The notes beneath the pieces are model-generated. The model searched no databases. It was given only the letters and a program-made list of their open reading frames with translations, and was not told where the DNA came from. A DNA stretch of 64,000 nt from contig OU744449.1 of the NCBI GenBank assembly GCA_916610825.1, positions 9,506,243 to 9,570,242 of the forward strand. The letters run 5' to 3'. This stretch comes from Haliclystus octoradiatus (lineage: Eukaryota; Cnidaria; Staurozoa; Stauromedusae; Haliclystidae). Every line of letters begins with the position of its first letter. Position 1 is the stretch's first letter. The position numbers and the translations under genes are program-made. Positions 46,415 to 58,340 of this stretch are shown one piece after another.

Positions 46415-49113
46415 CATTTTAATGTAAAGGATAGAGACAAGAGAAAACTCTGAGAATTGCGACGTTTCGATATATCATATATCATTTTCAAGCGAAAGAG
46501 AATAAATTTAAAGTTTGACATGGTATATATAGTATAAAAAATAATCTAATTCACATAATCTATTGTATAATAATAACAATGAAATTTTACGTAGGGATAC
46601 AAGACAAACAATGACTATTGTAATAATACGGAAATACATTATGTGAATAATTTTGACTTCACTGAGTCAGTTTGCACGTTTAATGTGGAGTGCAACTCCC
46701 TGATGGCCAGCATCTCGTGTATTAGGCAATCAAATTTTGAGGCACACTTCCTGACAACAGTAAACAGGCTTTTCTCGTTTAAAACGCTACGTCCGTGACT
46801 TCTTAGATGTGCACCGACAGCCGACCCACTATGTCCAGCAACACGTTGATAAAGATGTTGACGAGTATAGCCAACATAACTCGCAGTACACGAGTCACAC
46901 TTAAACAAATATACAACGCATTGCTCAGACAATAAGGCCGGCCTCGACTCACATACCCTTAAATTATCTATTAACTTTCTACTTGTGTAGACTGGTCTAA
47001 AATGCTGCCCAATGCCTGCACTTAAAGAATTCAACTGTCTTCTAAGCGAATTCGCAGAGGTCTGGTCCTTAAACGGCAGTACGATGTTAATAATCTTACT
47101 GTTGTCAAGAAGTGGCCTATCTACTTCTACATTATTATTAATGTTAGATAAAAATTTTTCAGATATATTATTTATTAATGCTACAGGATAAGCTAACTTT
47201 AAAAATGTGTCCTTTATTCTTGAGCATTCAATATCAAAATGCTCTTTGTTAGAAGACAATCTGTGCGCTCGATTGAGCATTGTCCATAGTAGTCCTTTCT
47301 TGTACCGGTCATCTACGTGACTTTGATAGTGCAGTAGTAGCCCGTTATCCGTTGATTTATGATGAACAGAGGTACTAAATTGATTAATATTATTATGTAA
47401 CGTAATTCCGACAAATGATAAATCATTCCCTTCCTGCATTTCCATTGTGAATTCAAGATCTGATATACTATTTAATGTTATCAAAAAATCTGTAGCTTCT
47501 TTTTCATCTGACATAACCGCTAATGTGTCATCTACATATCTACGATAGTATTGCGGCAATAGTTTGTCTTTATCTAAGGCATTTTCTAGATGACACATAT
47601 ATACATTTGCCATAAGGGGACCTAGCGGCGAACCCATAGCAACGCCATCAATTTGCTCAAAGAGCTCGCCGTTAAATTGGAATAATTGATCCTTCGTAGC
47701 TAAATATAATAATTCCGACAATTCGTCAGGCGTCATTGCTAATTTGTAAGTTTTATTAAACCAATTTTCTTTGAATGCCTGATCAACCAATATTTTTATT
47801 GTATCATCGACTGGAATGGTCGTAAACAATGACGTTACGTCATAGGAAACTAGTAAGTCATTGCTGTTTAACGACAAAGACTTTAATTCTTCACATAATT
47901 CGTAAACATCATTAACCGTGAAGGAGTTACAAGAAAGTGGTTTTAGCTTATCTTCCAACCATTTTGCTAATTTAAAATTATATGTATTGGTGGCTGATAA
48001 TATAGGCCTCATAGAAAGTTCTTGTTTGTGGGTTTTTGGTAACCCGTATAAGTGAGCTAATCGCGACCCCCGTGGTTTAATTACATCACCAATGTCTTTT
48101 GGTAATATGTTCTGGATTGCTTCAGTTACAAGTCTTTCTTTTGATAACAACGGATGATCTACTTTTCTAGGTCGACCCCTCTTTCTGGGTCCTTCTGTGT
48201 ATGCCCTGAACTTAGTCGTGATATCTATTGAGGCTTTCTTTAAAAGATTAATATAATTTACCTTATCCATGACGACCACTCCATTTCCTTTATCGGGCTT
48301 AGTTATGACAATATCGTCACGCTTCTTGAGTCGTTTTACCGCTAATAATAACTGCTTTGGAGGAGATTGCCCTTTTCGTTTTGCGTAATTCAAAGCAATA
48401 GACCTTAAAGTAGAGGTAGCCAGCTCTTTAGATCCTTCATCCAAATTTTTGTCTAGTTGCCAACAAGCTTTTTCAAAACTAGCCAGGATTGTGTTTGACT
48501 AAATCATGACTATTACCTCTCGTTGGTAATGAAAATTTTAAACCTCGTGATAGTACGAGTTTTTCGAAGAATGTTAAATTATATGATGACAGATTAGTAA
48601 TATGTTCATCTATATTTTGATTAACACCAAGCATCCGTGATGTTTTTCCAGTATGTTTCTTCATAGTGGCATCATATAGCCTATTACGTGATTTTAATAG
48701 GTGATTTTTGTCGGTGCACATCTAAGAAGTCACGGACGTAGCGTTTAAAACGAGAAAAGCCTGTTTACTGTTGTCAGGAAGTGTGCCTCAAAATTTGATT
48801 GCCTAATACACGAGATGCTGGCCATCAGGGAGTTGCACCCCACATTAAACGTGCAAACTGACTCAGTGAAGTCAAAATTATTCACATAATGTATTTCCGT
48901 ATAATTACAATAGTCATTGTTTGTCTTGTATCCGTACGTAAAATTTCATTGTTATTATTATACAATAGATTATGTAAAGAAGATTATTTTTTATACTATA
49001 TATACCATGTCAAACTTTAAATTTATTCTCTTTTGCTTGAAAATGATACATGATATATCGAAACGTCGCAATTCTCAGAGTTTTCTCTTGTCGCTATCCT
49101 TTACATTAAAATG
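46415..49113 (-). mobile_element. Penelope-like element with an inverted copy of its 3' end
   Basis: The minus-strand coding body (48721-46639) is flanked by about 400-bp inverted arms: 46415-46817 and 48711-49113. The right arm repeats, inverted, the last part of the coding region plus the 3' UTR. Hence the element is 5'-truncated at about 48711 and joined there to a reversed copy of its own 3' end, a known habit of Penelope-like elements. Arms differ by only a few bases. It begins 28 bases after PMS1 exon 6. Confidence 0.9.
46639..48721 (-). pseudogene. Penelope reverse transcriptase with GIY-YIG endonuclease
   Basis: The main frame (48444-46639, 601 residues) has the Penelope RT fingers (ITKPDKGNGVVVMDK), RPILSATNTYNFKLAKWLE, VSYDVTSLFTTIPV, MGSPLGPLMANVYM and the active site RRYVDDTL. 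It is followed by a GIY-YIG nuclease segment (CVVYLFKCDSCTASYVGYT, H...R..H.R, E) over the last 100 residues. The preceding N-terminal part (48721-48479; LSSYNLTFFEKLVLSRGLKF) is in another frame and stops at 48479, where the minus strand needs a one-base shift near 48490 to join the main frame. With the 5' truncation, this copy is probably inactive although RT and endonuclease motifs look whole. Confidence 0.9.
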
Positions 49114-49432
49114 TTTTACTAAGAAACTACTAATAAAAATATTTTATTCATCACATAAAAAATTGGCATCCAATCAGATGAAAATTGTTGATGAAATTGA
49201 TAGACATCTTTATTGTAGACTTTTACTCTTCTAACACTTTAAACATTTGAAGCAACTTTGGAAACTGTGCAATTCATGAACAGGTGCGGCTCATTAACTG
49301 TTCATGAACTTTTTTGCAGGGGTGGCTAATGAACTCATCTCTAATCAGAACATCGCCTTTGGATGCAGATTGTCTCAATGAACACTATTACCTTGCGCTG
49401 CATATCTGTTAACTCAAACAACAACCCCTTTG

Positions 49433-49573
49433 AAAAAAGTTCATGATGTTCTTGAATGCAAAATTACTCATCATTGTTCATAAACTTTTTCATGATGAAC
49501 AGTTCATGAAATTTTTATGAAGTGTTGATTAAAAATTGAGCAATTTCACGTTCATGAAATGATTTTTCACAGA
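49433..49573. mobile_element. Palindromic GTTCATGAAC MITE, diverged copy
   Basis: It begins CCCCTTTGAAAAAAGTTCATG and ends with CACGTTCATGAAATGATTTTTCACAG. Internal words ATGAACAGTTCATGAAA and a degraded GCCC core identify the family. Confidence 0.6.
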
Positions 49574-51657
49574 GCAAGGACAGGCCTACAAAGCACTGTA
49601 ACAGAAACAGTAGCACATATGTGAATCATAGATTAATGGCAAATATGGCACTGAAAGTGGAATTCATCGTTTTTATAAGTCAATTTCAATTCAAAAACAA
49701 TACTATATGATGGTATCCAGCATATTTAATGTAATGAACAAAAAATTTCTTATAAATTTCCATGTATATGATGTACGTATATTTTCACTATAATAAAACA
49801 ATGTTAAAATCTTTCCAATTCATACTGCATATTCATCTCCTTTTTAGTTTAGCTTGTTTTGTTTTTATTGTAGTTTATCAAATGCTTTCAAACTATGTTT
49901 CAAAATCCATAAACATTTCGGTTCCAATTTTACGGTCATCCACAGCGATCAAAGTTGGTGCAGCTTCTCTTCAAATCAAGCTTCATCACTCCAAAATCAA
50001 CAGAAAATCTTTTCCATACATCGAATAATATCCCTCCAAATACTAAATATTGGACATTTCAATTAAATAGGTAGTTTAAAATGTGTATTATGAGATCAAA
50101 TAAGCACGACCTTCTCGTACAACAACAAGGTGCAAAAGGACGTTTGCTCGGAATAGCGCAAACTGAGTCCAGCATCTGGGTCACGTGATCAGGAAATTGA
50201 AGAATTAGCCGATTTGGTCTATTTGTGCACCCGATCCACTCTAAATTCACACTAGTATATCAGATGAAAACAGTGTCGTAATCATATGGCAAAGTCAATG
50301 AGAATAGGTAAATTTACCTACTTTAAATACGTCATCATATAGACGTCATAATCCATAAGGCCTGCAAGTTGCGCGGGAAAATACTAGTTCTCTTTTGACC
50401 TTCGCCAGGCAAAGAGATATTTAAATTATTTGTTTGAAATAATTACAATTCTGAATTTACTCTGATCAATACTGATTGAATAGCTGATCTGGTTTATTCT
50501 CATGTAAGATAACTTCATTGGTTAGTATATTACCCTAGTTGCTAATCCTAATTTATCAGTATAGCCTTACAGCTACAGCATGTGACTCCTCTCCTCCTCC
50601 AGGACCTCCATGTGCTATGTGTGATTGACTGTCACTTCACGATCGCAGAGCAGCATCAGAGCAAAGAGCAATAATCAGTCAGTAACTAAGTATCTATAGA
50701 GACAAAATACGGGTAATGTTAACCCGGAAATATAGTCTTGATTTGATTTGGCTAAACATTTTATATCTGCTTTATTTAAAAATCATGAAACTCACTGAAA
50801 TTTTGTGAAATGCAGTGACTATTCGCAAGTGTGCAAAAAAAAATGAAAATTCCAGGCATGAGATGGGATCTGAGCGGTCCGCCATGTTGCCAGCAATTAC
50901 GTATAGGTGCCATTTAAATTATTGCTCTATATTCATTAAAAATTCAAAATCAGTTTTCTGCGGCCCCTCTTTTCACTGCTTTCAAGACCATGGCAATATT
51001 CTGGCTATCGGTACTTTCTTAAAATGTAGGCTAGCTATTGTAAGATTATGGTCGATGTGAGGGAGACATAGACGACACAGTAAAAGTTTCAAGTAATTAT
51101 CTTTTCACTGGTCTCTTGACGAACTCTAAACGCGAGTCCCTCTCACATGATTTCAAACTCTGTTTTTATATACAAACACCGCTGACCTGCGATACCGCAG
51201 TCAGCTGGCATACTTTACAAGTTTACATTATGATCTCAATATCTCACGTATAGAAAGTTATACACTTAAATAATAAACAGTAATCATACATACAGCTGTA
51301 AAAGCCATGGTAAAGAGACTGTTACTGTCTGCCTATTTCCCGGTGGTCTGGGGTCGTGCTGCCAATTGACTAGTGCATAATGATCTGTAGCTTCCCACCT
51401 CACCAACAGAGAGAGATGAAGACAGGGTTCTTAATATGAATGTTGCTGACAGAGCCTCTAGGAAAGTGGGCCAGCTTTTCTAATTAGATTTCGATGCCAA
51501 GACGGACATAAGAGGGGGAGAGTTAATTCATTTCATTTCATATGTCAATGTGAATTAATTACTCTACCACTAAATTGCTACTCCAAATCTAAAAAATCTT
51601 GTCCTACAGGCTTTGTTCTTCTGATCATTTTTGTGTCTTCCAACACCCCTTCTGCAG

Positions 51658-51768
51658 GTATCAGAGAACCCTAACCAGGTGCTGTGCACCAACCTTTTAT
51701 TACAAACGGAAGCTTTGCAGTACCAGTATGCATTACTAGACTACATACCCAGAGAGGAGTCGTTTTAA
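51658..51768 (+). CDS. Candidate terminal coding exon, gene unknown
   Basis: A pyrimidine-rich tract ending TTCTGCAG is followed by 36 sense codons and a TAA, with a non-random peptide (LLLQTEALQYQYALLDYIPR). It starts in phase 0, which is compatible with the phase-0 donor of PMS1 exon 6 (46387), about 5.3 kb upstream. That splice would give a PMS1 of about 590 residues. I do not recognise the peptide, and chance agreement of phase is one in three. Confidence 0.3.
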   Translation, partial: VSENPNQVLCTNLLLQTEALQYQYALLDYIPREESF

Positions 51769-52184
51769 TATGTTAGGACCGAATTCTCTAGCATTTTCAC
51801 AAATTGTTCGTTCATAGCATTCATCATTTCAACATTTTAAGCTTCTAAGCTCAACAAAACAAGACGCTACACAACACTAGGGTTACCAACACCAAAGCCA
51901 TGAAAATGTAAAAGAAAAACTGAAAAACATTTTTTTCTTAAAGCCATGAAAATTTTGTAAACCACAAAAACATATATATTCACAATATCAAAACGTGAAA
52001 ATGCCTTGAAAACGCCATGAAATTCCACACTTTTTTCATTGTTTTAGTGTCGGTAGTGCTAGGTCTACCAGGTTTAAGCATGATATCTATAAAACTGGTT
52101 TTCACAAAGGTGGACAGGTATATAGAGTATTAATTATTGCATCACACAAGATTTCTTTTCAATCGTTTGTAGGTTAGTATCATT

Positions 52185-55100
52185 ATGAGTAAATCAATGC
52201 AGAAAAGTAAGTTTTTGAGCTATTTTTAATCATTTGTTATTTGGCAATTGTAGGCCTAAGAATTACATGATAACCTCCTTCCTTGCAGCAGTCAACCTTT
52301 CATTTAAAAATTAAGACAGGGAATTATGCTGCACTATACTTTTTACTCTATGCTGCATGTTGTTTTCAAATATGCTGTATGTGTCATAAAATAGTCTACT
52401 GTACATGTGCTGTTTTTTGTCAATCCAGTGCAATTTTTTGAGGAAATTTGGTCTACAACATCCATGTTATTCAAAAACGATTGTTGATTTGCTCTAAAAC
52501 GATTGGTTGATAGAACAGTTGAACTAAAACAAAGTTAGAGAAATGCAGACCATGGTATGGGTTGTGGAATTTTGATACTTTTTTGAAATCAACCAAACAA
52601 ATGAATACTGAATTGAACTGGAAACCTATTGATTACCTAAACAAATACAGTACAACAATTAAAATGTAGAACACGTGTATTGGAAATGCTTCTCAAATAA
52701 GAAGACATCAAACAGCAGAATTATGTATGTATGTATGTATGTATATATGTATGTATGTATGTATGTAAGTATGTATGTATGTATATATGCATGTATGTAT
52801 GTATGTATGTATGTTTGTATGTATGTATGTATGTATGTATGTATGTCTGTATGTAGGTGTATGTATGTATGTTGTATGTATGTATGTATGTATTTATGTA
52901 TGTATGTATGTATGTATGTATATATGTATGTATGTATGTATGAATGTATGAATGTATGTATGTATGTATATATTTATAGCGCAATGGCTACCAGGCAAAT
53001 GAAATAAATGTTACTTTCTTAATACATCCTCATCTACATGTGGCCTTGGAAGGACTAAAATAAAATACCTTTTATATAGTACAGAGAAATATCAATAAAT
53101 AGTGAATAAAGGGTGTAGAAAGATTTAGAACATAGGGTAGGGTAAATAAAAAATAGACCAGCAACTGATTTAACTATTGAAGGCTATTTTATTGTCAACT
53201 TCTTTATCTACGCAGAAAAAACAACCTTCACTGATATTCAATTGAATATGCTTGTGAAAGCATACGACAACGGGCTTCAATCTGTTGGTAAAGGACAGTC
53301 AACTGAAATTGAAGGACTTGCACAGCAAAGTGGCTTGGATATTAAACAAGTGAAGGTACAGCTGACACTGCTTAACTATCTGGTATTGATAGCCTAACAG
53401 TGAACAGTTTAATTTAAGACAATAGTAAATTAGCGTTACAGCGTGATTGTGAGAGGGTTAGCTTCTCCTTACTACTGTAAATGGGTGTGATGAACTAATT
53501 GTTATATTTATGCAAATGCCATGCAACATACATCTACAACACAAGTACCTGTAATGTGTATACAACATAAGTCTGGTATTAATGGCTAGTAAACCCTATT
53601 TACTGATTGAAAATGGTTGTGTCAGAGCTGTATTATGTTCCAGTTATGTACTTCATTTGATTTTTTCCATCTGATCTTGTTTACCCTTTTATCACTATTA
53701 GTCATGGATAGGTAATAGAAAAAGAACTCTGCCTGGTGCAAATCCAAGACGGGAAACCTGCAAAATGAAAAAGAAAATGACTGCTTATGCCCTTTTTTGC
53801 TCTGAAGTATTTAAGCGAAGTAAGTATTAGCCAAATTTATTTACCTGTTGCTTATTTATTAACTCTTTGGGTAAAGGGCTACCACACTCTTGCCATGTTT
53901 ATATTCATATTTATATTCATGTATATGGACAGGGGTGAAGCACTATTATATGTACAATGAAACCTGTAGGCCTATATATAACATCTAGCGTTGAGAGGTA
54001 GATAAATTGACGACTGTATGCAGGTGGCCTTTATATACAGGGTTGATTCAATAGAGAATACAATTTTAGACATACCAAGAGTGACCACTTTGGAAAGATG
54101 GTCACTGTATACAATATAGACTGCTATAACCGTTATAACTAGTGACCGCTATAGTAGGTATAACTATATATAGATTTAAGCAGATATATTTAGTGGCGCT
54201 CGTGAAGAACCCCTTTTCATTGAAGATGTTTTGAACTTCGAGTGAGCTGTCATACTGTTCATGAACTTTGGCCTACGTGATAAAAAGGTTTGTTGGCTTG
54301 TAGCTTTATAAACTAGTTTCGACAACTCCCCCAATAAGCATATATATCTAAAATTATACTGAGTCATACACCGGAATCATAGTGGCAATCATGTTTTAAT
54401 TTTTTTAATTTGAGCTGTCATTCAATAGCTTTGCATTCTCAGGTGTATTATTGACGAATACCAGTATTAAAGCGTATTTCTGGGTACATATGTGCACTGG
54501 CTTTTAACTGGTACAAAATGTTTCATGTCTAGACAATTTATCCTTCTAACTACGTTAGCTGTAATTGGCTACAATATTAGGCCTACTATTCTTACTTTTG
54601 GATCTAAAATCTTGTGAATTGTTTGTATTTTAGTAGATATGCGCAATTTATTGTTAAAAGATAGATGTAGCATTGCATCACAAGAGTATGCAATGCTAAG
54701 CATTGAAGCAAAAAATAAATTGAAAGAAAGGGCGGATGCGATCACACATCCGTCCTCCTCACAGTTAATGGCACTAGAGAGTGATGAAAAATTGGATGTT
54801 GCGAAACGGCTATGCAGGTCTATCAAAAACAATGTAAGATCAACAGTTACTCATGATTATTAAATAACTTTAATAATCACTTGAAAAAAACTTCTATCAT
54901 GATTGGTGGATTTGTACCACGTGTTTAACAGTTATGTCAAGACAACCCACGAAATTCCATGGCAACCCTAAAAAGCGTTCAGGTATAGGTCTATACCCGC
55001 ACGTGTGCGGTTATAGACCTATACCTGCACGGTTTTAGCCAAACAACTAGAACACATGTTTTGAAAATGGCGACTAGCTGCGACAGATTGAATATTTTTT

Positions 55101-57258
55101 CATAAAAGCAACTTAAATGTATACTCTGTAATTGAAAATTCAATTGAGAAATTAAAAAAAGTAACAACTTGGGGATTTGCTACATTCAGATGTAACTTTT
55201 ACTATATATTTCTAATATTGCAAACATATTGAATTCTTTGTGTTATATTTTTAAATGATATTTGTAACAATTTCATTCAAATTGCATTTAATGAAAAATC
55301 AATGACCCATTAAATTAGCCAAAACAAATCATTGTTGTAGTGAAATTGATGAGAGATAATTGATGTTCCAGACAAAGGTTATGTTACATGATTATTAAAA
55401 TAATTACATCACTCTTTGTTCGTGGGCCATCATTATTTGGTACATCTTCAAAGCTGCAGGCTTAACGCAAATATGCAGTTGCTGCTAGATTTGCATCCAG
55501 ACTCTACTTGCATGCGAAGTAGCACTGACATTACTCAGGGAGGAGCGTATCCATGACAAGATTTTCATTCATTTCATTTGTCATTTATTTTATGTCATTG
55601 ATTTTACTGCTGTACGGTCTGTTGGCAGTAATGTCAAAGTATGTTTTTATTTCAATAATTTATGTTACTATTTAGCATTTTCACAGAGACGACTGCAGGG
55701 ATATACATTGGTGTCATTTAAACTTCCAGCAAAATGTTGTTGTAGGAGAATTATCCATTAATACCAATTTAATGTTTTTATCTATTTTTATCAGCTGAAC
55801 GATCTAGAAAGCATGGGCTTGCCTGGGTTCTGCATAATTGCAAATAAGGACGATGGTGAGCCCTTTTGCGACCTGTACAGCAACATGGCACAGAAGTTTG
55901 TACTGAGCAGTACCGTAGCTTCTGAATTCTCAAAGTCTGTATGGGTCAAAGGTTAGTTGTATACATGTTTTTGTGTATATCAAATAATGAATGAAATGAA
56001 TTAAAAAGTCAATTTGATGTTTAATAATGCTTATTTCATTTTATTTCAGAATCTCTAACATGGTATCCAAAAGATGTGCAGGACCTCTTCAATCAGAAAT
56101 GGGGTAATTATGAATTTTTGTATTCCCGTTCCCATTCACCCCCATTCCTTTCCCTCAATGAGAGGGGCCACATGGTCCCAGTTGAATTGACTTTTCTATG
56201 TCCACTTGCAAGCATAGGTAGGTCCACTTAACATTGTTGATATTGACTGCATCTGCTTTTGAGATTGAGACAATACTGGTTATAGAAACGATAATTAGTA
56301 CGCCTTCCTTGCATCAGATTTTTTCCCTTGGAAGCTTCTGACAGCATCTTCTTCCTCACAGCTCGGGTTTGCCTGCTTCTTTTCTGTTATTACAATGCTA
56401 TCCTTAACCTGCTCTAACGTTTACGCAATTATTATACTTTCTTTCAGTCGCAGCAGGTGGCAATGGACCAACTCCTAGGTACTTAGAGTATAGGGAAATG
56501 GCCGCTGACTGTTCCTTTGATGTAGTGGGTATGCCTCCTGATGTTCCGTTTCATCGTCCAAGTGACTATGGAGGCATACAATGCCAAAAGATTAAAAAAT
56601 CTGCAAATGAAATTAATTTCAAGTTCAGAGACAGAGGTTTGTGTGATAGATGTACAATAGTAAATTATGTTCAAATTTTACATAATTTGAATGTTATACA
56701 CTTATTTAGGCTATATTATATGCGTATTAATTTATATTTTACATTTTACTTCACATTAGTATGGAGTTTCTGTACATCTGTTTGAAGCCATTTCTCATGT
56801 TCTCCCCTCCTCCTTCAAAGCTCTACGTAGAGTATGTAAAATATGTAAAATGTATGTAAGATTGGCAAGAACTTGTTTAAACACTTTTATCCATTCTTAG
56901 AGAAACAAAGTATAGTTCATCAAACAATGTGTATTGTCTGAATGTTTGACCTTTCATTGCCATTAATTATTAATAAAGGGCTATCTTATCAATTATTAGC
57001 TTACAAGGTGCTGTGACTGGGTATACATTTGAAGTGAACCATTGATATAAATAGCATATGTGGGAAGCATATATGGCACACAAATGAGCTAGCATTACTT
57101 TTTTTTGTACTGGAAAAATGCCTGATTCATGAAATACTGCATAATTTTGATGGCATATTAGATTTATCGAAAAAATAGTTACATTTTTCTTTTGACTTTG
57201 TTTTGCAGCTACCCCTACCCAAGACGATGAAACAGAAGAGTGTCACCTGAACACATAA
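52185..57258 (+). CDS. Atypical homeodomain plus HMG-box-like protein
   Basis: Exons 52185-52206, 53216-53355, 53702-53819, 54634-54833, 55795-55951, 56050-56103, 56448-56636 and 57209-57258. All junctions are GT-AG and phases agree, giving 309 residues. Residues about 9-60 form a homeodomain-like three-helix unit: FTDIQLNMLVKAYDNG, then IEGLAQQSGLDIKQVK and SWIGNRKR, the last aligning with the QVKxWFxNRR recognition helix of homeodomains (Ile replaces Phe). Residues about 76-130 (MTAYALFCSEVFKR ... LSIEAKNKLKERADA) resemble an HMG box. The C-terminal 170 residues are unrecognised and may contain a globular domain (GLPGFCIIANKDDGEPFCDLYS). A nuclear DNA-binding role is inferred. Intron 1 carries a large (ATGT)n array. 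Confidence 0.75.
52722..52976. repeat. (ATGT)n microsatellite
   Basis: About 250 bases of nearly uninterrupted TATG repeats with scattered single-base changes. It is open in several frames on both strands only because of its composition. It lies in intron 1 of the homeodomain gene. Confidence 0.97.
53953..54166. mobile_element. MITE, TACAGTgAAACCTGTaTATA family, copy 3
   Basis: Diverged and slightly longer than the other two copies. TACAATGAAACCTGTAGG starts it, GAGAGGTAGATAAATTGAC and GATTCAATAGAGAATAC are shared, and the far end is rearranged. It lies in the intron after exon 3 of the homeodomain gene. Confidence 0.65.
54871..55432. repeat. Long dispersed repeat, copy B
   Basis: It is colinear with 7747-8313: TAATAATCACTTGAAAAAA start, CAGTTATGTCAAGACAACCC, the GGTATAGGTCTATACCCGCA palindrome, ATGTTTTGAAAATGGCGACT, and the TTACATCACTCTTTG end. 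It lacks the terminal hairpin arm seen in copy A. It starts 37 bases after exon 4 of the homeodomain gene. Confidence 0.75.
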
Positions 57259-57890
57259 ATATTTAATTCATAAACATAAATCCTTATATAATACCTAATT
57301 AATATATTATTATTCATTATTGTTTTATCCATGTCTCATTAGATTTTGTTCCATTTTTACCATATTCAATCTCTTTATGTTCTCCGTGTACCTACCCTGT
57401 CGTATCGTTGGGAGCATGTGTACGAAACGTTGTCCGGATGTCTATTTGTCGTATTGGTCCTTGTAGTTTGGTTGATTGCTGTTTTGTCCTCTTGCCCTCT
57501 AGGTTGACAGTACAGTTCCTCTGTACTTGATCCAAAATCTACTCCAATTTAATTCAATCCAATCGAGTATATCTCTATAATCTAACCTTGATAGCTAGCT
57601 AATCTAACTGAAAAGCTGATTATAATGTTGCTATTTTAGCCCCAGTATTTAACCCAATTTTCATGAATAGTATAATCATAATATAACATCAATAATCACC
57701 ATGTCATGATCTGAGGTATCAGTGCTTAATTCCTCTATTGGATCTAATTAATGTCTATTGGAGAAACTTCAGATTTTGAGAAATTCTTGAAATAAATGCA
57801 CAAGACCTAATGCGCTTAACCACGCCGCACAAGTTGTACTTTCCATTTGTCTGCCCAGCTCTGTTTCCGTTGAGATATTCCCATTCGGTT
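57259..57890. other. 3' flank of the homeodomain gene
   Basis: AT-rich sequence with ATAAAT words shortly after the stop that could serve as polyadenylation signals. No other gene is recognised before the tandem array. Confidence 0.45.
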
Positions 57891-57896
57891 TGTCTG

Positions 57897-58340
57897 CTAT
57901 AGATTGGCCAATGATTCGGCTTGAACTCAGTCAACCGTTCCTGGGCCGCACTTTTCATTTCGATCTGTTCAGCGCTATGTTCGCCCTGAATTCAGTCAGC
58001 CGTCACTGGGCCGGCCTATCCATCTGATCTGTTCAGCGCTATGTTCGCCCTGAATTCAGTCAGCCGTCACTAGGCCGGCCTATCCATCTGATCTGTTCAG
58101 CGCTATGTTCGCCCTGAATTCAGTCAGCCGTCACTGTGCTGGCCTTTTCATCCGATCTGTACAGAGTTGTGTTCGCGTTGAATTCAGTCAGCTGTGCCTG
58201 GAGCCGCACTTTCATTCTGATCTGTTCGGCGCTGTGTTTGCCTTAAATTCACTCAGCCGTCCATGGAGTCGCTCTCTATTCCGACCTGTTCATGGCTTTG
58301 TTCGCCCTAAACTCAGCCAGCCGTCCCTGGAGGCGCATGT
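57897..58340. repeat. Tandem array, 64-bp GC-richer unit
   Basis: About seven units with the register TTCAGCGCTATGTTCGCCCT. The middle two start at 57968 and 58032, with the next at 58096, exactly 64 bases apart and almost identical; outer units are diverged. The array is GC-rich compared with its surroundings and stays open for 85 codons on the plus strand, which I attribute to the repeat. Confidence 0.9.

Larger units (their letters stand above)
49114..52184. other. Region between the Penelope element and the homeodomain gene
   Basis: Palindromic-family fragments lie at about 49268-49322 and 49433-49573. No MutL C-terminal coding was found on the plus strand. One plausible terminal exon (51658-51768) is listed separately. 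The promoter and any 5' UTR exon of the homeodomain gene should lie here: TTGTAG|GTTAGTATC just before its ATG looks like an acceptor. Confidence 0.5.

Noticed and set aside
52675-53007. Long reading frames on both strands made of MYVCMYV / HTYIHTYI repeats
   Set aside because: They are translations of the (ATGT)n microsatellite; no codon other than repeat codons is present.
46305-57258. PMS1 and the homeodomain-HMG protein being one gene, with the HMG-like segment as the PMS1 HMG box
   Set aside because: The phase would allow it, but the second unit has its own ATG, a homeodomain before the HMG-like part, and no MutL C-terminal motifs after it. Two genes is simpler, though cDNA could overturn this.
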